Positions 8,702 through 18,509 are shown, counted from the first letter of the stretch. The stretch: 64,000 nt of DNA from Candidatus Electrothrix aestuarii (GCA_032595685.2 CP159373.1:2191001-2255000), one strand, 5' to 3'. Notes: a model not told the origin generated them from the sequence alone. A program made the numbers and translations.

Positions 8702-8746
8702 ATGCAGTGCATCGCTTTCCTTGATGGAATAGTGAATCCCTTCTGT

Positions 8747-9904
8747 TCAGAGCTCACTCACGTCCCTGTTTTCATCTACATATTGGAGCCCTTCCATGAG
8801 CAGGGCCATAAAATCGCCCAAACGTTGTTTTTTCCTGTAAGCATCTGGTAAGCGTTCCGATGTATAGGTGAAGGTCCCATCTTCACGGGCCAATAGGGCA
8901 AATAATGCCTCCTTATCCTGTAATTGGCCACAGGACGCATGAATGATTTCTCCTTCATCAAAGAGCACCGTCGCTTTTCCATCTGGGAGTATCAGGGCCA
9001 CCTTGCCGGTCTTTCCACCGGAATTGATCATCTGAAAGAGATCCACCAGGCTGATGCAGGCCAGCTCGCCGCTCATACCGGAACTGAGCTGACTGGAGCG
9101 AACAAGATTGGTTTTGGCCCGATTCATCACGATGTTCCAGAAAAACGTGTTGAGAGTGGGATGAGTTGAAAGTGCCTGTCGGAATTCTCTCGAATTAAGT
9201 ACGATAAGCTGCACCGGTGTCAGTGAACACACGGAGGGATAGGCGGGCTCTCCGGTGAGCAGGCTTGTTTCTCCGAACACCTCTCCCCGGTTCAATCTGG
9301 CGAAGATCTCGCCATTTTTATTCACGACCGCTGCTTCTCCTGCAAGAAGAATATACAGGTGTGTCCCTGGGAGGCCTTCTTCAATAAGCATTTTTCCTGC
9401 CTCATAACGGCGTAATTGCATCAGGAGGGCAAGGGCTTGGAGAGTATCCGCGTCAAGTTGATCAAAGAGCTTTATCTCACACAAGAAGGAATAAATCTTC
9501 TTTTTTACCAACTCACTTGTTTGTTTCTCAGCTTCTTTGTTCTTTGCTTCGATGAGCTTTTTCTGTATTTCAATATCCTGTTCTGCCTGAATATCCTTGT
9601 CTAGTTCAACCTTTTTGCACTCAAACCGGATCAGCCCAGTGCAGCCGCCGCATTCAAGTTGCATCTGCTGCATTCCCGGTTCCTTGGGGAGCATGGGGTT
9701 GATAGCGGAGTCCAGCCATGATTGTAAAAGGTCCGAAGGAATATCAATTACTTCCATGAATTCCTTTACCAGGCGCAGGCAGATTTTCTTATCTCCCTTA
9801 GGCGACAGCATAAAATTCTGGACGGTAAACTCTTCTCCCTCTTTATAGATAGGGCAGGAATATGCTTTCGTTACGACAAAAACAATGTTTAGTAAGTCAC
9901 TCAT
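8747..9904 (-). CDS. Regulator: TIGR04076-like domain, cyclic-nucleotide-binding domain, DUF4388
   Basis: 385 residues in three parts. Residues 1-98 resemble the small TIGR04076-type domain and hold Cys17, Cys85, Cys88 (CGGC) and Cys96, which could bind metal. A charged helical linker (100-137) leads to a cNMP-binding fold (about 140-262) with the phosphate-binding-type loop RGEVFGETSLLTGEP at 206-220. Residues 278-375 match a DUF4388/PatA-N-like domain (SGELACISLVDLFQMI...GKTGKVAL). There is no DNA-binding helix-turn-helix or enzymatic output, so it probably works by protein contacts. The combination is an adaptor-like sensor; ligand unknown. Confidence 0.75.
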   Translation of the reverse strand: MSDLLNIVFVVTKAYSCPIYKEGEEFTVQNFMLSPKGDKKICLRLVKEFMEVIDIPSDLLQSWLDSAINPMLPKEPGMQQMQLECGGCTGLIRFECKKVELDKDIQAEQDIEIQKKLIEAKNKEAEKQTSELVKKKIYSFLCEIKLFDQLDADTLQALALLMQLRRYEAGKMLIEEGLPGTHLYILLAGEAAVVNKNGEIFARLNRGEVFGETSLLTGEPAYPSVCSLTPVQLIVLNSREFRQALSTHPTLNTFFWNIVMNRAKTNLVRSSQLSSGMSGELACISLVDLFQMINSGGKTGKVALILPDGKATVLFDEGEIIHASCGQLQDKEALFALLAREDGTFTYTSERLPDAYRKKQRLGDFMALLMEGLQYVDENRDVSEL

Positions 9905-10352
9905 TGAAGTATTGGAGAAAATATCGGCGGTAGGCAGCTCTCAATGGAGCAGGTCAGCATAAGATGCGACAAGGCTGCTCAGCCTGGGCTACCCTGTTGG
10001 GTTATGTGGTTAATTTGTATCGCACATCCAGTTGTTCAGCCTATCCTTAGGTGCAGTCCCTCTTGGTTTCTATTCGCCAAAAGAACAGGCGAGTTTTTGC
10101 GTTAACTCGGCCAATCTTAAGCGCTTAGTCTGTCGTGTTTGGAGGGGATAATGTACAAATACGGTAGAAAACTGATACGTTAGAAGGGTATTTCCATACG
10201 GGGTTGTTGTCAAGCAGTTTGTTGTTGCAGCTTATGCTTATCAGGCTAGAAAAAAGGATTATTCGATGGATTGAAAATGATTTTTTTATTTTTTAGGAAA
10301 TGGTGGAGGAGTGAGATTTGCTCAGTGTTCAGAGTGTTTCGAATCTACAGTG
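9905..10352. other. Intergenic stretch without a gene
   Basis: About 450 bases between two minus-strand genes. No ORF with a ribosome site was found on either strand. It should contain the promoter of the cNMP/DUF4388 gene. The only structure noted is the 10-base palindrome TAAGCGCTTA at 10118-10127. Confidence 0.5.
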
Positions 10353-10393
10353 AAAAGGAGGAGGGAGGACTTCGTGCTCCCTTCCTCCTTTTT
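10353..10393 (-). terminator. Strong bidirectional-looking terminator after purL
   Basis: AAAAGGAGGAGGGAG, a 9-base loop, and CTCCCTTCCTCCTTTTT form a long GC-rich stem with one bulge. Both ends carry A/T tracts, so it can terminate the minus-strand purL transcript, whose stop is at 10400. Confidence 0.8.
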
Positions 10394-10399
10394 CCGTTT

Positions 10400-13300
10400 C
10401 TACTTCACACACCACTCATAGGCATTGCGGAACATCTTCAGCCAGGGTGATACCTCCAGGTCCTTCATCTCCTGTGGTAACCAATGGCATTGCCAGGGCA
10501 GGAAGGCCCGTTCCGGGTGGGGCATCATGGCAAGATGGCGGCCATCGGGTGAGCACAACCCGGCAAAGCCGTCCGGTGATCCGTTCGGGTTGAAAGGATA
10601 CTGCTCAGTCACGGCACCGCTGTCATCGGTGTAGACCAATGGTACCAGTTTTTTCTCAAGCACCTCTGAACGCACCGCAGCATCCGGGAAGTGCAGCTTG
10701 CCCTCACCGTGATCCACATGGATACCAAAGACCAGCTCGGACATCCCCTTGAGCATAATGGCCGGGCTGTCTTGCACCCGTACTGTAGTCCAGCGGGATT
10801 CAAAACGACCTGAGGTGTTGTGGATAAAGCGGGGTTGGTTCTCGGCGCTCAGGCCCTGCCAAGGCACCCAACCCAGCAGACCGAAGAGCTGGCAGCCGTT
10901 GCAGATACCCAGGGTAAAGGTGTCCGGTCGGTTATAGAAGGCGTTAAACATCTCTTTTATCCGGTCATTGAACAGGATGGTGGCGGCCCAGCCCTTGGCT
11001 GATTCGGGTACGTCCGCGTAGGAGAAACCACCCACTGCCGCAATACCCCGGAAGTCATCCAGGGTGATGCGCTCGGCCAGCAGGTCGGTCATGGTGATGT
11101 CCCAGGGCTCAAAGCCCGCAGCGTAGAAGGCGGAGCTCATCTCACGATCTGAGTTGGAACCCTCATCACGGAGGATAGCCACCTTGGGCTTATTGGTGGC
11201 AGTCAACAGGGCCTGGGGTGCAGGTTCCGGGGTGAAGGGCAGGGTGTAGGCCGGGGCTGTCCTGTCAAAGATATTCGCTTTTTCTTCATCAGCGCAGGCA
11301 GGGTTCACCTGGAGGCGTTCCAGCTGATAGCTGGTTTCCTCCCATTCCTGTCGCAGAACACGCATGTCCTCATTTAGTACGGACTGACCGTTATATTGGA
11401 TGCTGATTTGTTTTTCCGTAGTGCTGCTTCCCAGCTGGATGCTTTGTACCTCGGCTGCCTTGAGGATTTCCTGCACCTGATAAAGCTCTTTCTCGCGACA
11501 TTCTATTACGAGGCCCAGTTCCTCGTTAAACAGGACGGACAGCGCTTCTGCCTCGCCTTCCAAAGCGAGTTCCAGCCCGCAGTTACCGGCAAAAGCCATT
11601 TCTAGTAGAGTTGTGATCAGACCACCGTCAGAACGGTCATGACCGGACAGGATGAGTCCCTGATCAATGAGCTGCTGGATGGCAGCAAAGGCCCGTCGTA
11701 ACAGGGCTGGATCATCCATGTCCGGGCAGTCGTTGCCGAGACTCTTCAGAGTATGGGCCAGAGCAGAACCGCCCAAGCGTGCCTTGTCCGGAGCCAGATC
11801 AATGAGCAGCAGAACAGAGCCCGGTTCCTTGATATCCGGTGTGATGATCTTGCGGATATCGCTCATTGCGGCATAGGCAGAGATGACCAGCTCGCGGGGG
11901 GACTTCACGGTTTCGTCTCCGACCACAGCAGCCATTGAGAGCGAGTCCTTACCTCCGTCCACAGCCATACCCGTGGCGATCATGGCATCACGCATGGCCC
12001 GGGCCGCGTCGTTCAGGGCTGCGCCCTCACCCTTGAGTTTAGGAGCCCACATCCAGTTAGCGGAACATTTTACCTGATCTGGATCATCAATCCTGGCCCA
12101 GACCAGATTGGTCCAGGCCTCACCCACTGCCATTCTTGCACCCGCAGCTGGATTGACCAGCATTTTGATGGGCTGCTCACCAATGGCTGTTGCTCCGCCG
12201 GTCAGGCCAAAATGGGATTGGGCCACCACAGCCACATCGGCAACTGTGAGTTGGAGCGGGCCGCAGCATTGCTGTTGGGCGATCAGGCCAGTGACGGCCC
12301 GGTCTACCTTATTGGTGAGGAAACGTTTAGACCCCACTGAAACCAGGCGCAGGACATTGCGCAGGTGATCACGCACCTCCCCGGTCGGGGTGAAATCTGT
12401 GTTTTCTCCAACGGGAATCCGCTGGTCCTCAAAGGTCTTCTGTGGAATGTCTCCCAGAACCTCGTTTAGCTCAACATCCACCGGGGTGGAGTCGTCCTGC
12501 TCATCATGCACAACAAAGCGCAGGTCGCCGGTAACCTCTCCCAGCACCTCGCAGCCCACCTTTTCCCGCTCGCAGATAGCTAGGAATTGTTCGATGTTTT
12601 TCGGGCTGATCAAGAAACCGTTTCGCTCCTGGTACTCGGCCACGTAGATCTCCAGCACGGACATGGTGGGGTCACCGACCCGAACTTTACGGATTTCGAT
12701 ACGACCACCGGAATGCTCTACCAGCTCCTTGAGCACGTTGGCCGGGCCGCCAGCGCCCTGATCGTGGATGACCTCAATCAGGGTCTTGTCGCCCATCTCA
12801 TTACAGGCCCGGATAACCCGGTTCATCTTTTGCTCCATCTCCGCGTCGCCGCGCTGGACCGCGTTGAAGTCCAGTTCCTCGGCGTTTTCACCCTGAAGCA
12901 TGGAAGAGGCCGCCCCGCCGCCGAAACCGACGCGATAGGCCGGGCCGCCCACCTGGACGATGAGCATGCCCTTTTCTTCCTTTTCCTTTTCCGTGTGCCG
13001 ATCATCAATCTGACCGATACCGCCGGTAAACATGATGGGCTTGAGGAAGCCCCAGCGCTCACCGTTTTTTAGGCGTAGGTCAAAGGAGCGGGTAAAACCC
13101 TGGATCAGGGGCTCGCCGAATTTATTACCGTAATCCGAGGCCCCGTTGCTGGCTTCAATTTCGATGGTTAGGGCCGAGGCCAGGTTGGAGGGGCAGGTAT
13201 ATTGCTCTTCCCAAGGCATTTCGTAGCCGGGGAAGTGCAGGTTGGCCACGCAATAACCTGCGGTACCTGCCATGACAAAACCACCCTTGCCGGTTCCCTG

Positions 13301-14191
13301 CACGTCGCGGATACGACCGCCGGTGCCGGTTTCCGCGCCGGGAAAAGGTGCCACGCCGGTGGGGAAGTTATGGGTCTCAGCGGTGAGTAAGGGGTGATAG
13401 ACCGCTTGGCTTGCTTGCAGAGGGGAGGGGTGACCCGGTTCCTTGGGCAGCAAGGTGGTGATTTTATGCCCGGCCACCACGCTGGAGTTATCTTTAAAGG
13501 CCACCAAGGATCCCTTAGGATTGGCGCTCAGGGTTTCCTTGACCACCTGGAACAGGGTGCCCTCTTGTTCCTCGCCGTCCACGATCTGCTTGCCGCCGAA
13601 ATACCCGTGTCGGGAATGCTCGGAGTTGGCGTTGTTCAGATCCATGATCTCCACGATGGTGGGATTGCGCTGATGCTTTTTGACGAAGTAATCGTAATAG
13701 AAATTACGATCCCAATCGTCCATCGAGATGCCAGGCAGATCAAGCAGGGCATCCGGCCCCTTGCCCATGAGATCCACTTCGTAGACAGGTTCCGGCTCAA
13801 TGCCAGTCTCAAAGGTGGTCAGTGGCTCCGGGTAGGGGCACTCGGTCATCCGGTCGTGGTGCTCTGCGATGAATGCCTGCATATCCTGGTCCTCTGGAAC
13901 CAGGTAACGGCGGGAACGCTCCACCCGGCTGACGCAGTCCAACCCGGTAGCCCGACAGATGGAGACCATATTGGATGACCAGGCAGTCGCAAAGTTGAGC
14001 CTCGGCCCAACCTCGGCAACTCGCTCCCCGTCCAGGATTGGGGACTGAGAAACTGTGTCTGCGAGAAAACCGTCTGCCAGCAATAGGCGCAGTTGGTGCA
14101 GCTCCTGGTCAGTCAGGGTGCGGGAGGATTCTATATTAAAGCAATAGGCGCGGGTTGCGTCGATGCGGCGGTATAAGCGGGTGATGGTCAT
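10400..14191 (-). CDS. purL: Phosphoribosylformylglycinamidine synthase, large one-chain type
   Basis: 1263 residues from the preferred ATG at 14191 (AAAGGA site upstream); the in-frame ATG at 14230 would add 13 residues. The enzyme converts FGAR, glutamine and ATP to FGAM in purine synthesis. N-terminal PurS-like and linker parts come first, then two ATP-binding AIRS-like halves (LTAETHNFPTGVAPFPGAETGTGGRI region; VDGGKDSLSMAA), and a C-terminal class I glutaminase. The glutaminase shows the nucleophile elbow GICNGCQ and the His-Glu pair MPHPERAF. It is noticeably GC-richer than the next 22 kb. It is single, with its own promoter and terminator. Confidence 0.97.
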   Translation of the reverse strand: MTITRLYRRIDATRAYCFNIESSRTLTDQELHQLRLLLADGFLADTVSQSPILDGERVAEVGPRLNFATAWSSNMVSICRATGLDCVSRVERSRRYLVPEDQDMQAFIAEHHDRMTECPYPEPLTTFETGIEPEPVYEVDLMGKGPDALLDLPGISMDDWDRNFYYDYFVKKHQRNPTIVEIMDLNNANSEHSRHGYFGGKQIVDGEEQEGTLFQVVKETLSANPKGSLVAFKDNSSVVAGHKITTLLPKEPGHPSPLQASQAVYHPLLTAETHNFPTGVAPFPGAETGTGGRIRDVQGTGKGGFVMAGTAGYCVANLHFPGYEMPWEEQYTCPSNLASALTIEIEASNGASDYGNKFGEPLIQGFTRSFDLRLKNGERWGFLKPIMFTGGIGQIDDRHTEKEKEEKGMLIVQVGGPAYRVGFGGGAASSMLQGENAEELDFNAVQRGDAEMEQKMNRVIRACNEMGDKTLIEVIHDQGAGGPANVLKELVEHSGGRIEIRKVRVGDPTMSVLEIYVAEYQERNGFLISPKNIEQFLAICEREKVGCEVLGEVTGDLRFVVHDEQDDSTPVDVELNEVLGDIPQKTFEDQRIPVGENTDFTPTGEVRDHLRNVLRLVSVGSKRFLTNKVDRAVTGLIAQQQCCGPLQLTVADVAVVAQSHFGLTGGATAIGEQPIKMLVNPAAGARMAVGEAWTNLVWARIDDPDQVKCSANWMWAPKLKGEGAALNDAARAMRDAMIATGMAVDGGKDSLSMAAVVGDETVKSPRELVISAYAAMSDIRKIITPDIKEPGSVLLLIDLAPDKARLGGSALAHTLKSLGNDCPDMDDPALLRRAFAAIQQLIDQGLILSGHDRSDGGLITTLLEMAFAGNCGLELALEGEAEALSVLFNEELGLVIECREKELYQVQEILKAAEVQSIQLGSSTTEKQISIQYNGQSVLNEDMRVLRQEWEETSYQLERLQVNPACADEEKANIFDRTAPAYTLPFTPEPAPQALLTATNKPKVAILRDEGSNSDREMSSAFYAAGFEPWDITMTDLLAERITLDDFRGIAAVGGFSYADVPESAKGWAATILFNDRIKEMFNAFYNRPDTFTLGICNGCQLFGLLGWVPWQGLSAENQPRFIHNTSGRFESRWTTVRVQDSPAIMLKGMSELVFGIHVDHGEGKLHFPDAAVRSEVLEKKLVPLVYTDDSGAVTEQYPFNPNGSPDGFAGLCSPDGRHLAMMPHPERAFLPWQCHWLPQEMKDLEVSPWLKMFRNAYEWCVK

Positions 14192-14294
14192 GGTTTGTGT
14201 CCTTTGCTTGCGGATCAAGGGTATTTTCAAAATTGATGGCTTGGCGACGTCATGGGCTGCTGCCCGGATTTTCGATTACTTGAGAAGAAGAGGA

Positions 14295-14324
14295 ACGATA
14301 ACATGGGGGAAAAAACGTTGTCAA
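14295..14324 (-). promoter_or_regulatory. Sigma70-like promoter for purL
   Basis: On the minus strand TTGACA (14319-14324) is followed after 18 bases by TATCGT (14295-14300), or after 17 bases by TTATCG. It lies about 105 bases upstream of the purL ATG. No PurR-type operator was recognised. Confidence 0.5.
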
Positions 14325-14727
14325 TCTATTCTGGGTATTTGAATAAAGCAGGAGTGCTTATCGATAGTACAAGCAAAGGCATTCAGGAATAAACTACCTC
14401 TCTCCATATATTGTTATGATCAGTAATAAATAGGGCTCTTTGCAGATGAGTGGGGAAAGGTGCTCGCGTAATTCAGGCTCTCAATCCCGGAATATTGTAT
14501 CACCTGTCGCGATAATCCTTCGTTACGGCTTGTGAACGCATAACGTTTGGAGAGAGCAGTTAAACGAAAAAGGCTTTTTTCCCACTAATCTGCGATGAGC
14601 CATAAATAGGAGGAGACAGTATTGGATTACCAGGGAGGAAAAGATTCTTATTGTCTTCGAGGTACGGTGGGCAGCTATGGGGGTAAAACGTGATATGTCG
14701 CTGACGTGTAACCTCTCTAATTGCCTA
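14325..14727. other. Intergenic stretch between purL promoter and polysaccharide locus
   Basis: About 400 bases. Open frames here lack ribosome sites and recognisable protein character (for example a minus-strand frame running into the GT2 gene). It marks the boundary where base composition turns AT-rich. Nothing else was seen. Confidence 0.45.
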
Positions 14728-15678
14728 TTAACTATAGTGATTGTACGATTTAAATCGTTTCCATAGTGTTCGGAAAAAATGTAACTGGACACATAAGGTG
14801 CAGTCGATCCAGATGATAGGATTTCTTTCTCCTAGAAGGAGCTGTATATATTGTTTGGTTTCAGAGAGGCTGAAAGCGTTTTTGTAGCCCACCAGGCCAG
14901 CGAGGTGGCCGAAACTTCGAGAAAAAAGGCGGTTGGAGAACGGTTTAGATTCTGGGTACCTGCGTTGCAGATACCACGCGGTTCGAATACGTATTTCAGC
15001 ACCGGTGCGCAGCATGTTGGCATCATATTCGTAAAGATTTTTGCCGTGTATTCGATGTATGGCCAGTTCCTGCGGACAGACAACCCCGGGAGAGTTACAT
15101 ATAGAAGCAAGGCATAAAAATGAATCGGCTGAGATTCGGAATGCTTCAGGCATTGGGAAGATTTTTTTCAGCAAACTCGTCCGAAACGAAAGACCTGTTG
15201 TGGCAGGATTAACGAAAGGTAGCTTCTGCACATTTTTTATAGCCTGACGAAGGTCAATAAACCGCAACTCTTCAATAGCTCCTTGTCGAGGTATACAATT
15301 CCCTTCAGGGTCAACACGCGGAAGTTTATGGAAAATCCAGTCAGCATCAGGGTACTGACCAAACAGTTCGGCAATACCGGATACTTTATTGGGCTTGAAG
15401 GTGTCATCTGCGTCAAGAAAGCAGATTATCTCTCCATGAGAGACTTCAACTCCAGCATTAAAAGCGGACGCTTGCCCTCCGTTTTCTTTTATTACTGATC
15501 GAATAGAGTCTCCGTATTTATCGATAATATTGTGAGAGTCGTCTTGAGAACCGTCATCTACAACGATAACTTCCGTATTCGTGTAGTCCTGATTCAAGGC
15601 GCTTTCAATAGCATCGTCTAAAAAGTCAGCGTAATTATAATTATTAATGAGGATTGTAACCAGTGGTGTTTTTTTCAT
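14728..15678 (-). CDS. Family 2 glycosyltransferase (GT-A fold)
   Basis: 316 residues. The N-terminus VTILINNYNYADFL, VDDGS at 40-44, and the metal-binding FLDADD at 87-92 are classical GT2 features. Such enzymes transfer a sugar from a nucleotide donor to a lipid-linked acceptor at the cytoplasmic membrane face. The last 90 residues are helical and basic, with no clear transmembrane helix. It is third in a leftward unit after the deacetylase-like and WecG/TagA genes, 4 bases after the latter. Donor and acceptor unknown. Confidence 0.9.
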   Translation of the reverse strand: MKKTPLVTILINNYNYADFLDDAIESALNQDYTNTEVIVVDDGSQDDSHNIIDKYGDSIRSVIKENGGQASAFNAGVEVSHGEIICFLDADDTFKPNKVSGIAELFGQYPDADWIFHKLPRVDPEGNCIPRQGAIEELRFIDLRQAIKNVQKLPFVNPATTGLSFRTSLLKKIFPMPEAFRISADSFLCLASICNSPGVVCPQELAIHRIHGKNLYEYDANMLRTGAEIRIRTAWYLQRRYPESKPFSNRLFSRSFGHLAGLVGYKNAFSLSETKQYIQLLLGERNPIIWIDCTLCVQLHFFRTLWKRFKSYNHYS

Positions 15679-15682
15679 ACGG

Positions 15683-16459
15683 TCATGTTACCTCATTCGT
15701 CGAGTTATTTTTGTTACGGTATAAGCCACATTTTTCACGCAATACATTTAAAATAAATAAAGGGTTACCAATTAGGTAGCGTTTGTACCCTCTTTTAGGA
15801 TCTTGCAGAAATAGCCAAAGCCATTCCATATGAAGATTGATGAAAAGCTGCGGGCTTCTCTTTAACAAGCCCGCCATATGCTTAAAGGCACCACCGCAAA
15901 TCATATATACCTTTACATTGAGCTTTGGATGATTATCCATAAGCCAGTTCTCCTGGATCGGCATTCCCATACCTATCCATATAATATCGGGTGCTGCATC
16001 GTTAATTTTTTGAAGAACGGCATCGTTCTCTGGCCCATGTTTCTGGAAATACCCATGATGCATTCCGACAATATTCAATTCAGGAGCATGCGCCTTTAAG
16101 CGGAAGGCAACTTTTTCGGCCAGTCCTTCAGGACCCCCCAACAGGAAAAGGCTATATTTTTTTTCAGTGATATAGTCAGTCAGCGGCCATACCCAATCAG
16201 CCCAAGTCAAGCGCTCATAAAGATTGTAGCCCAGGATTTTCCCTCCCCAGATCACACCGTGCCCGTCAATGGGAACCATGTCGGCCTGATTATAAAAATT
16301 ACGTAAGCGAGGGTCATTACAAGCATGATTTATACCGTGGATATTCGATGAAAGCACAAAACCAGGGCTGTCGTGTTCAATAATTCCGCTGATTTTGTCA
16401 TGAATTTCCTGCATGAAAGCGCAAGTTACTTTAACTCCAAGTATTTTGTAGTGTCGCAT
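15683..16459 (-). CDS. WecG/TagA/CpsF-family glycosyltransferase
   Basis: 258 residues, normal family size. The family pattern is clear: FVLSSNIHGINHA, PIDGHGVIWGG with conserved Asp65, RLTWADWVWPL, FLLGGPEGLAEKVA, and WIGMGMPIQENWL, ending in a basic amphipathic tail (LFINLHMEWLWLFLQDPKRGYKRYL) that docks relatives on the membrane. TagA uses UDP-ManNAc and WecG UDP-ManNAcA; either kind of sugar is possible here. It is the middle gene of a three-gene unit and probably adds an early sugar of the repeat unit. Confidence 0.93.
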   Translation of the reverse strand: MRHYKILGVKVTCAFMQEIHDKISGIIEHDSPGFVLSSNIHGINHACNDPRLRNFYNQADMVPIDGHGVIWGGKILGYNLYERLTWADWVWPLTDYITEKKYSLFLLGGPEGLAEKVAFRLKAHAPELNIVGMHHGYFQKHGPENDAVLQKINDAAPDIIWIGMGMPIQENWLMDNHPKLNVKVYMICGGAFKHMAGLLKRSPQLFINLHMEWLWLFLQDPKRGYKRYLIGNPLFILNVLREKCGLYRNKNNSTNEVT

Positions 16460-16513
16460 GTTGAATCCAAGAAAAAGGAAAAGTCAAATACGCTGCATCC
16501 GATAGCTGAGCAG

Positions 16514-17806
16514 TTACGAATAATCTATTAGCTCAGTTTTCGGAGGTAAGGGAGGGGGGAAACCTATCCAGCCGCTACCTGTTGACTCTAGTCCGAAAAG
16601 TTCAGTCGCTACTTTCTGGTCGCGCAACTGAATGTAAGTATCCCTAGCGATAGGGGTATAAAAGCATATCCCGGCCAGCTCATCAACAGAAGGAATACGT
16701 TTACCTTCAACGGGGTCTTTCAGTCCATTTATTTTGATTATTATCTTTTTCTTTTCACGAACCACCTGCCATTCAAGAAAATCATGTACATTTTTATATT
16801 GAAGGAGTTTTGCTGTCGGAGTCACCCAAATAAGTTTCTTCTTATAATAGTCTGCCAAGCAGTTCAATACTTCTTCTTCCTCAGACGGAAAAAAAATTTT
16901 GCCTTGATCCTGAATAACGGCCTTGGCCAGATGCGTATAAATTATTATATATCCCTGCTGCTGGATCAGCTCGTCCAATATTTTTTTTGCTAAAGAGTGC
17001 CGGAGACTGTTTGGTCCAGCTCCCCAAAGATCAGCTCTATTTGGATGCTGCGCGAAGCGAGTGAAAGCAATTAACGGACTTCCGTCACGGAGGGTAATGG
17101 TCTTCATCAGATCAGTGACAGTATCTGATGTTTTTATGCGGGTTGATTTCCCAAGAAGAATCTTAACCATATTTTTGAAATGGTTTAATGTAATCCTCTG
17201 TAGTTCTTTTCCTGATATTCTCTGCCTAGCAGAAGAAAGTGGCCATTGCACGATTTCTGACCACCAATGATATTTGATCCCTATTTTTTTGGCGAATTTA
17301 GCTGTATATAGGGGTGAGTGCGGATCGTCCCCTTGATACTGAGGCCAAAGTCTGGCGATCAAATTTTGATGATTATTTGGGGATCCATGATTAATCCATA
17401 TCGGAACCTCTAACCCGACTTTGGTAAGCTCTTCTGTTAGCTGCCGGGCGATTGTTTGTAAAAAAAGGGGATTAGGCGGAGCATCGTTAAAATCTCCCCA
17501 AGAGTGCAACGAGTCGATTAAACCATCCTGTATAGCCTGCCGAATAAACTCTGCCTCTCTGGGTCTGGAGGAACCATCAGGGTTAAAATAAGCCATATGT
17601 GCTTGATCTTTTGCGACCCCAAAAAAAGAATCGGCAACAGGAAGTCCGAGGCCATATTTTTCTGAATTGATAAATTGATGTATGGCTATAAAGGTATCAA
17701 GGTCACAGTTATCAATGTCCGAGCAGACGGCAAGAGCTGCCCTGAACGGATAGGGAAATTCTCTGATTTTCACAGGTTCTTTGCTTGATGATAAAAAAGT
17801 ATTCAT
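16514..17806 (-). CDS. Polysaccharide-deacetylase-like protein of the EPS locus
   Basis: 430 residues. The N-terminal part resembles a NodB-like (CE4-like) barrel: AALAVCSDIDNCD with candidate metal ligands Asp30 and Asp32, HSWGDF, and INHGSPNNHQN as possible His motifs, then IIIYTHLA and PTAKLLQY near the end of the barrel. The last 90 residues are beta-rich and end in a proline-rich FPPPLPPKTE tail. No signal peptide, so it would act in the cytoplasm unless exported otherwise. First gene of the leftward unit. The family call is moderate because the standard HxxxH motif is not clean. Confidence 0.55.
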   Translation of the reverse strand: MNTFLSSSKEPVKIREFPYPFRAALAVCSDIDNCDLDTFIAIHQFINSEKYGLGLPVADSFFGVAKDQAHMAYFNPDGSSRPREAEFIRQAIQDGLIDSLHSWGDFNDAPPNPLFLQTIARQLTEELTKVGLEVPIWINHGSPNNHQNLIARLWPQYQGDDPHSPLYTAKFAKKIGIKYHWWSEIVQWPLSSARQRISGKELQRITLNHFKNMVKILLGKSTRIKTSDTVTDLMKTITLRDGSPLIAFTRFAQHPNRADLWGAGPNSLRHSLAKKILDELIQQQGYIIIYTHLAKAVIQDQGKIFFPSEEEEVLNCLADYYKKKLIWVTPTAKLLQYKNVHDFLEWQVVREKKKIIIKINGLKDPVEGKRIPSVDELAGICFYTPIARDTYIQLRDQKVATELFGLESTGSGWIGFPPPLPPKTELIDYS

Positions 17807-18095
17807 TATTTTTAAATAAAAGTCTATAACACTTTTGCTTTACTCTTATTTCTATGCTCCATAGGAGATGAAAAAAGCAGAGAGATCATTAATAGTAAAG
17901 TAGTGATAAGCCCGATAGCTTTCCGGGATTTTTAATTATTTGGTACATGCTTTTCGTATAGGAAAAGAGCAAAAAAAACTCTTATGTCAACATAATGCTG
18001 TACTGTTCAGGATAGGTTCCACTCTTGAAGAATCATATAAAGAACGTCAGAAGCTTTTTGTCGCTTTACATACCATGCTAAGTAGTCATCCTTAA

Positions 18096-18165
18096 ATAAT
18101 CGACACTTCTTGTACTCTAACATGCCGATAAATCGGTTCGGTAGCTAACCTGGAGTGTCGATTAT
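18096..18165. repeat. Long inverted repeat with inner hairpin
   Basis: ATAATCGACACT (18096-18107) and AGTGTCGATTAT (18154-18165) are perfect 12-base complements. Between them lies CCGAT-AA-ATCGG (18125-18136). As RNA this would fold into a stem with a nested hairpin. No T run follows. Confidence 0.55.
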
Positions 18166-18233
18166 ATTTAGTCGGGTACTTACTGGAAAATTAAATTACA
18201 TTTATAGTTATATGTACAGAATTTTTTAGGGCG

Positions 18234-18252
18234 TATCATACTCGGTATGATA
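18234..18252. promoter_or_regulatory. Operator-like palindrome
   Basis: TATCATAC-TCG-GTATGATA is a perfect 8-base inverted repeat with a 3-base centre, the form expected for a dimeric regulator. It lies between the two divergent polysaccharide units. The cognate regulator is unknown. Confidence 0.45.
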
Positions 18253-18509
18253 TAAACTAAAGAAGTGGTACAAGCAGCAAAATGGAAAGGGAGGTTGTTT
18301 GGAAAAAGTTTGAAGGCTGTATTGGCTTGCTGTATATAGTATGTGTTTTAATTGTATACTCGCCTTAAATTGCTGTTATTATTGTAAATTAAGTGTGCTG
18401 CAACCACGAACCGTCAGCTTCTTCAGGAAGAAGAAAAAATATTGTAATTGGAAATATCTATCAAGTCAACAGACAAAAATATACTTGAGATTCAGTGCGA
18501 TTAGTAAAG

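Larger units (their letters stand above)
17807..18509. other. Divergent regulatory region of the polysaccharide locus
   Basis: About 700 AT-rich bases between divergent operons. No convincing ORF. It holds two inverted repeats described separately (18096-18165 and 18234-18252), and should contain promoters for both operons. The long leader before the Wza gene leaves room for transcriptional control, for example antitermination. Confidence 0.55.

Noticed and set aside
12587-13978. Several long plus-strand frames inside purL
   Set aside because: They are antisense shadows caused by high GC content; purL motifs are continuous on the minus strand.
14523-14792. 89-residue minus-strand frame overlapping the GT2 gene end
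   Set aside because: No ribosome site or protein family character; it overlaps the 3' end of a clear gene in another frame.
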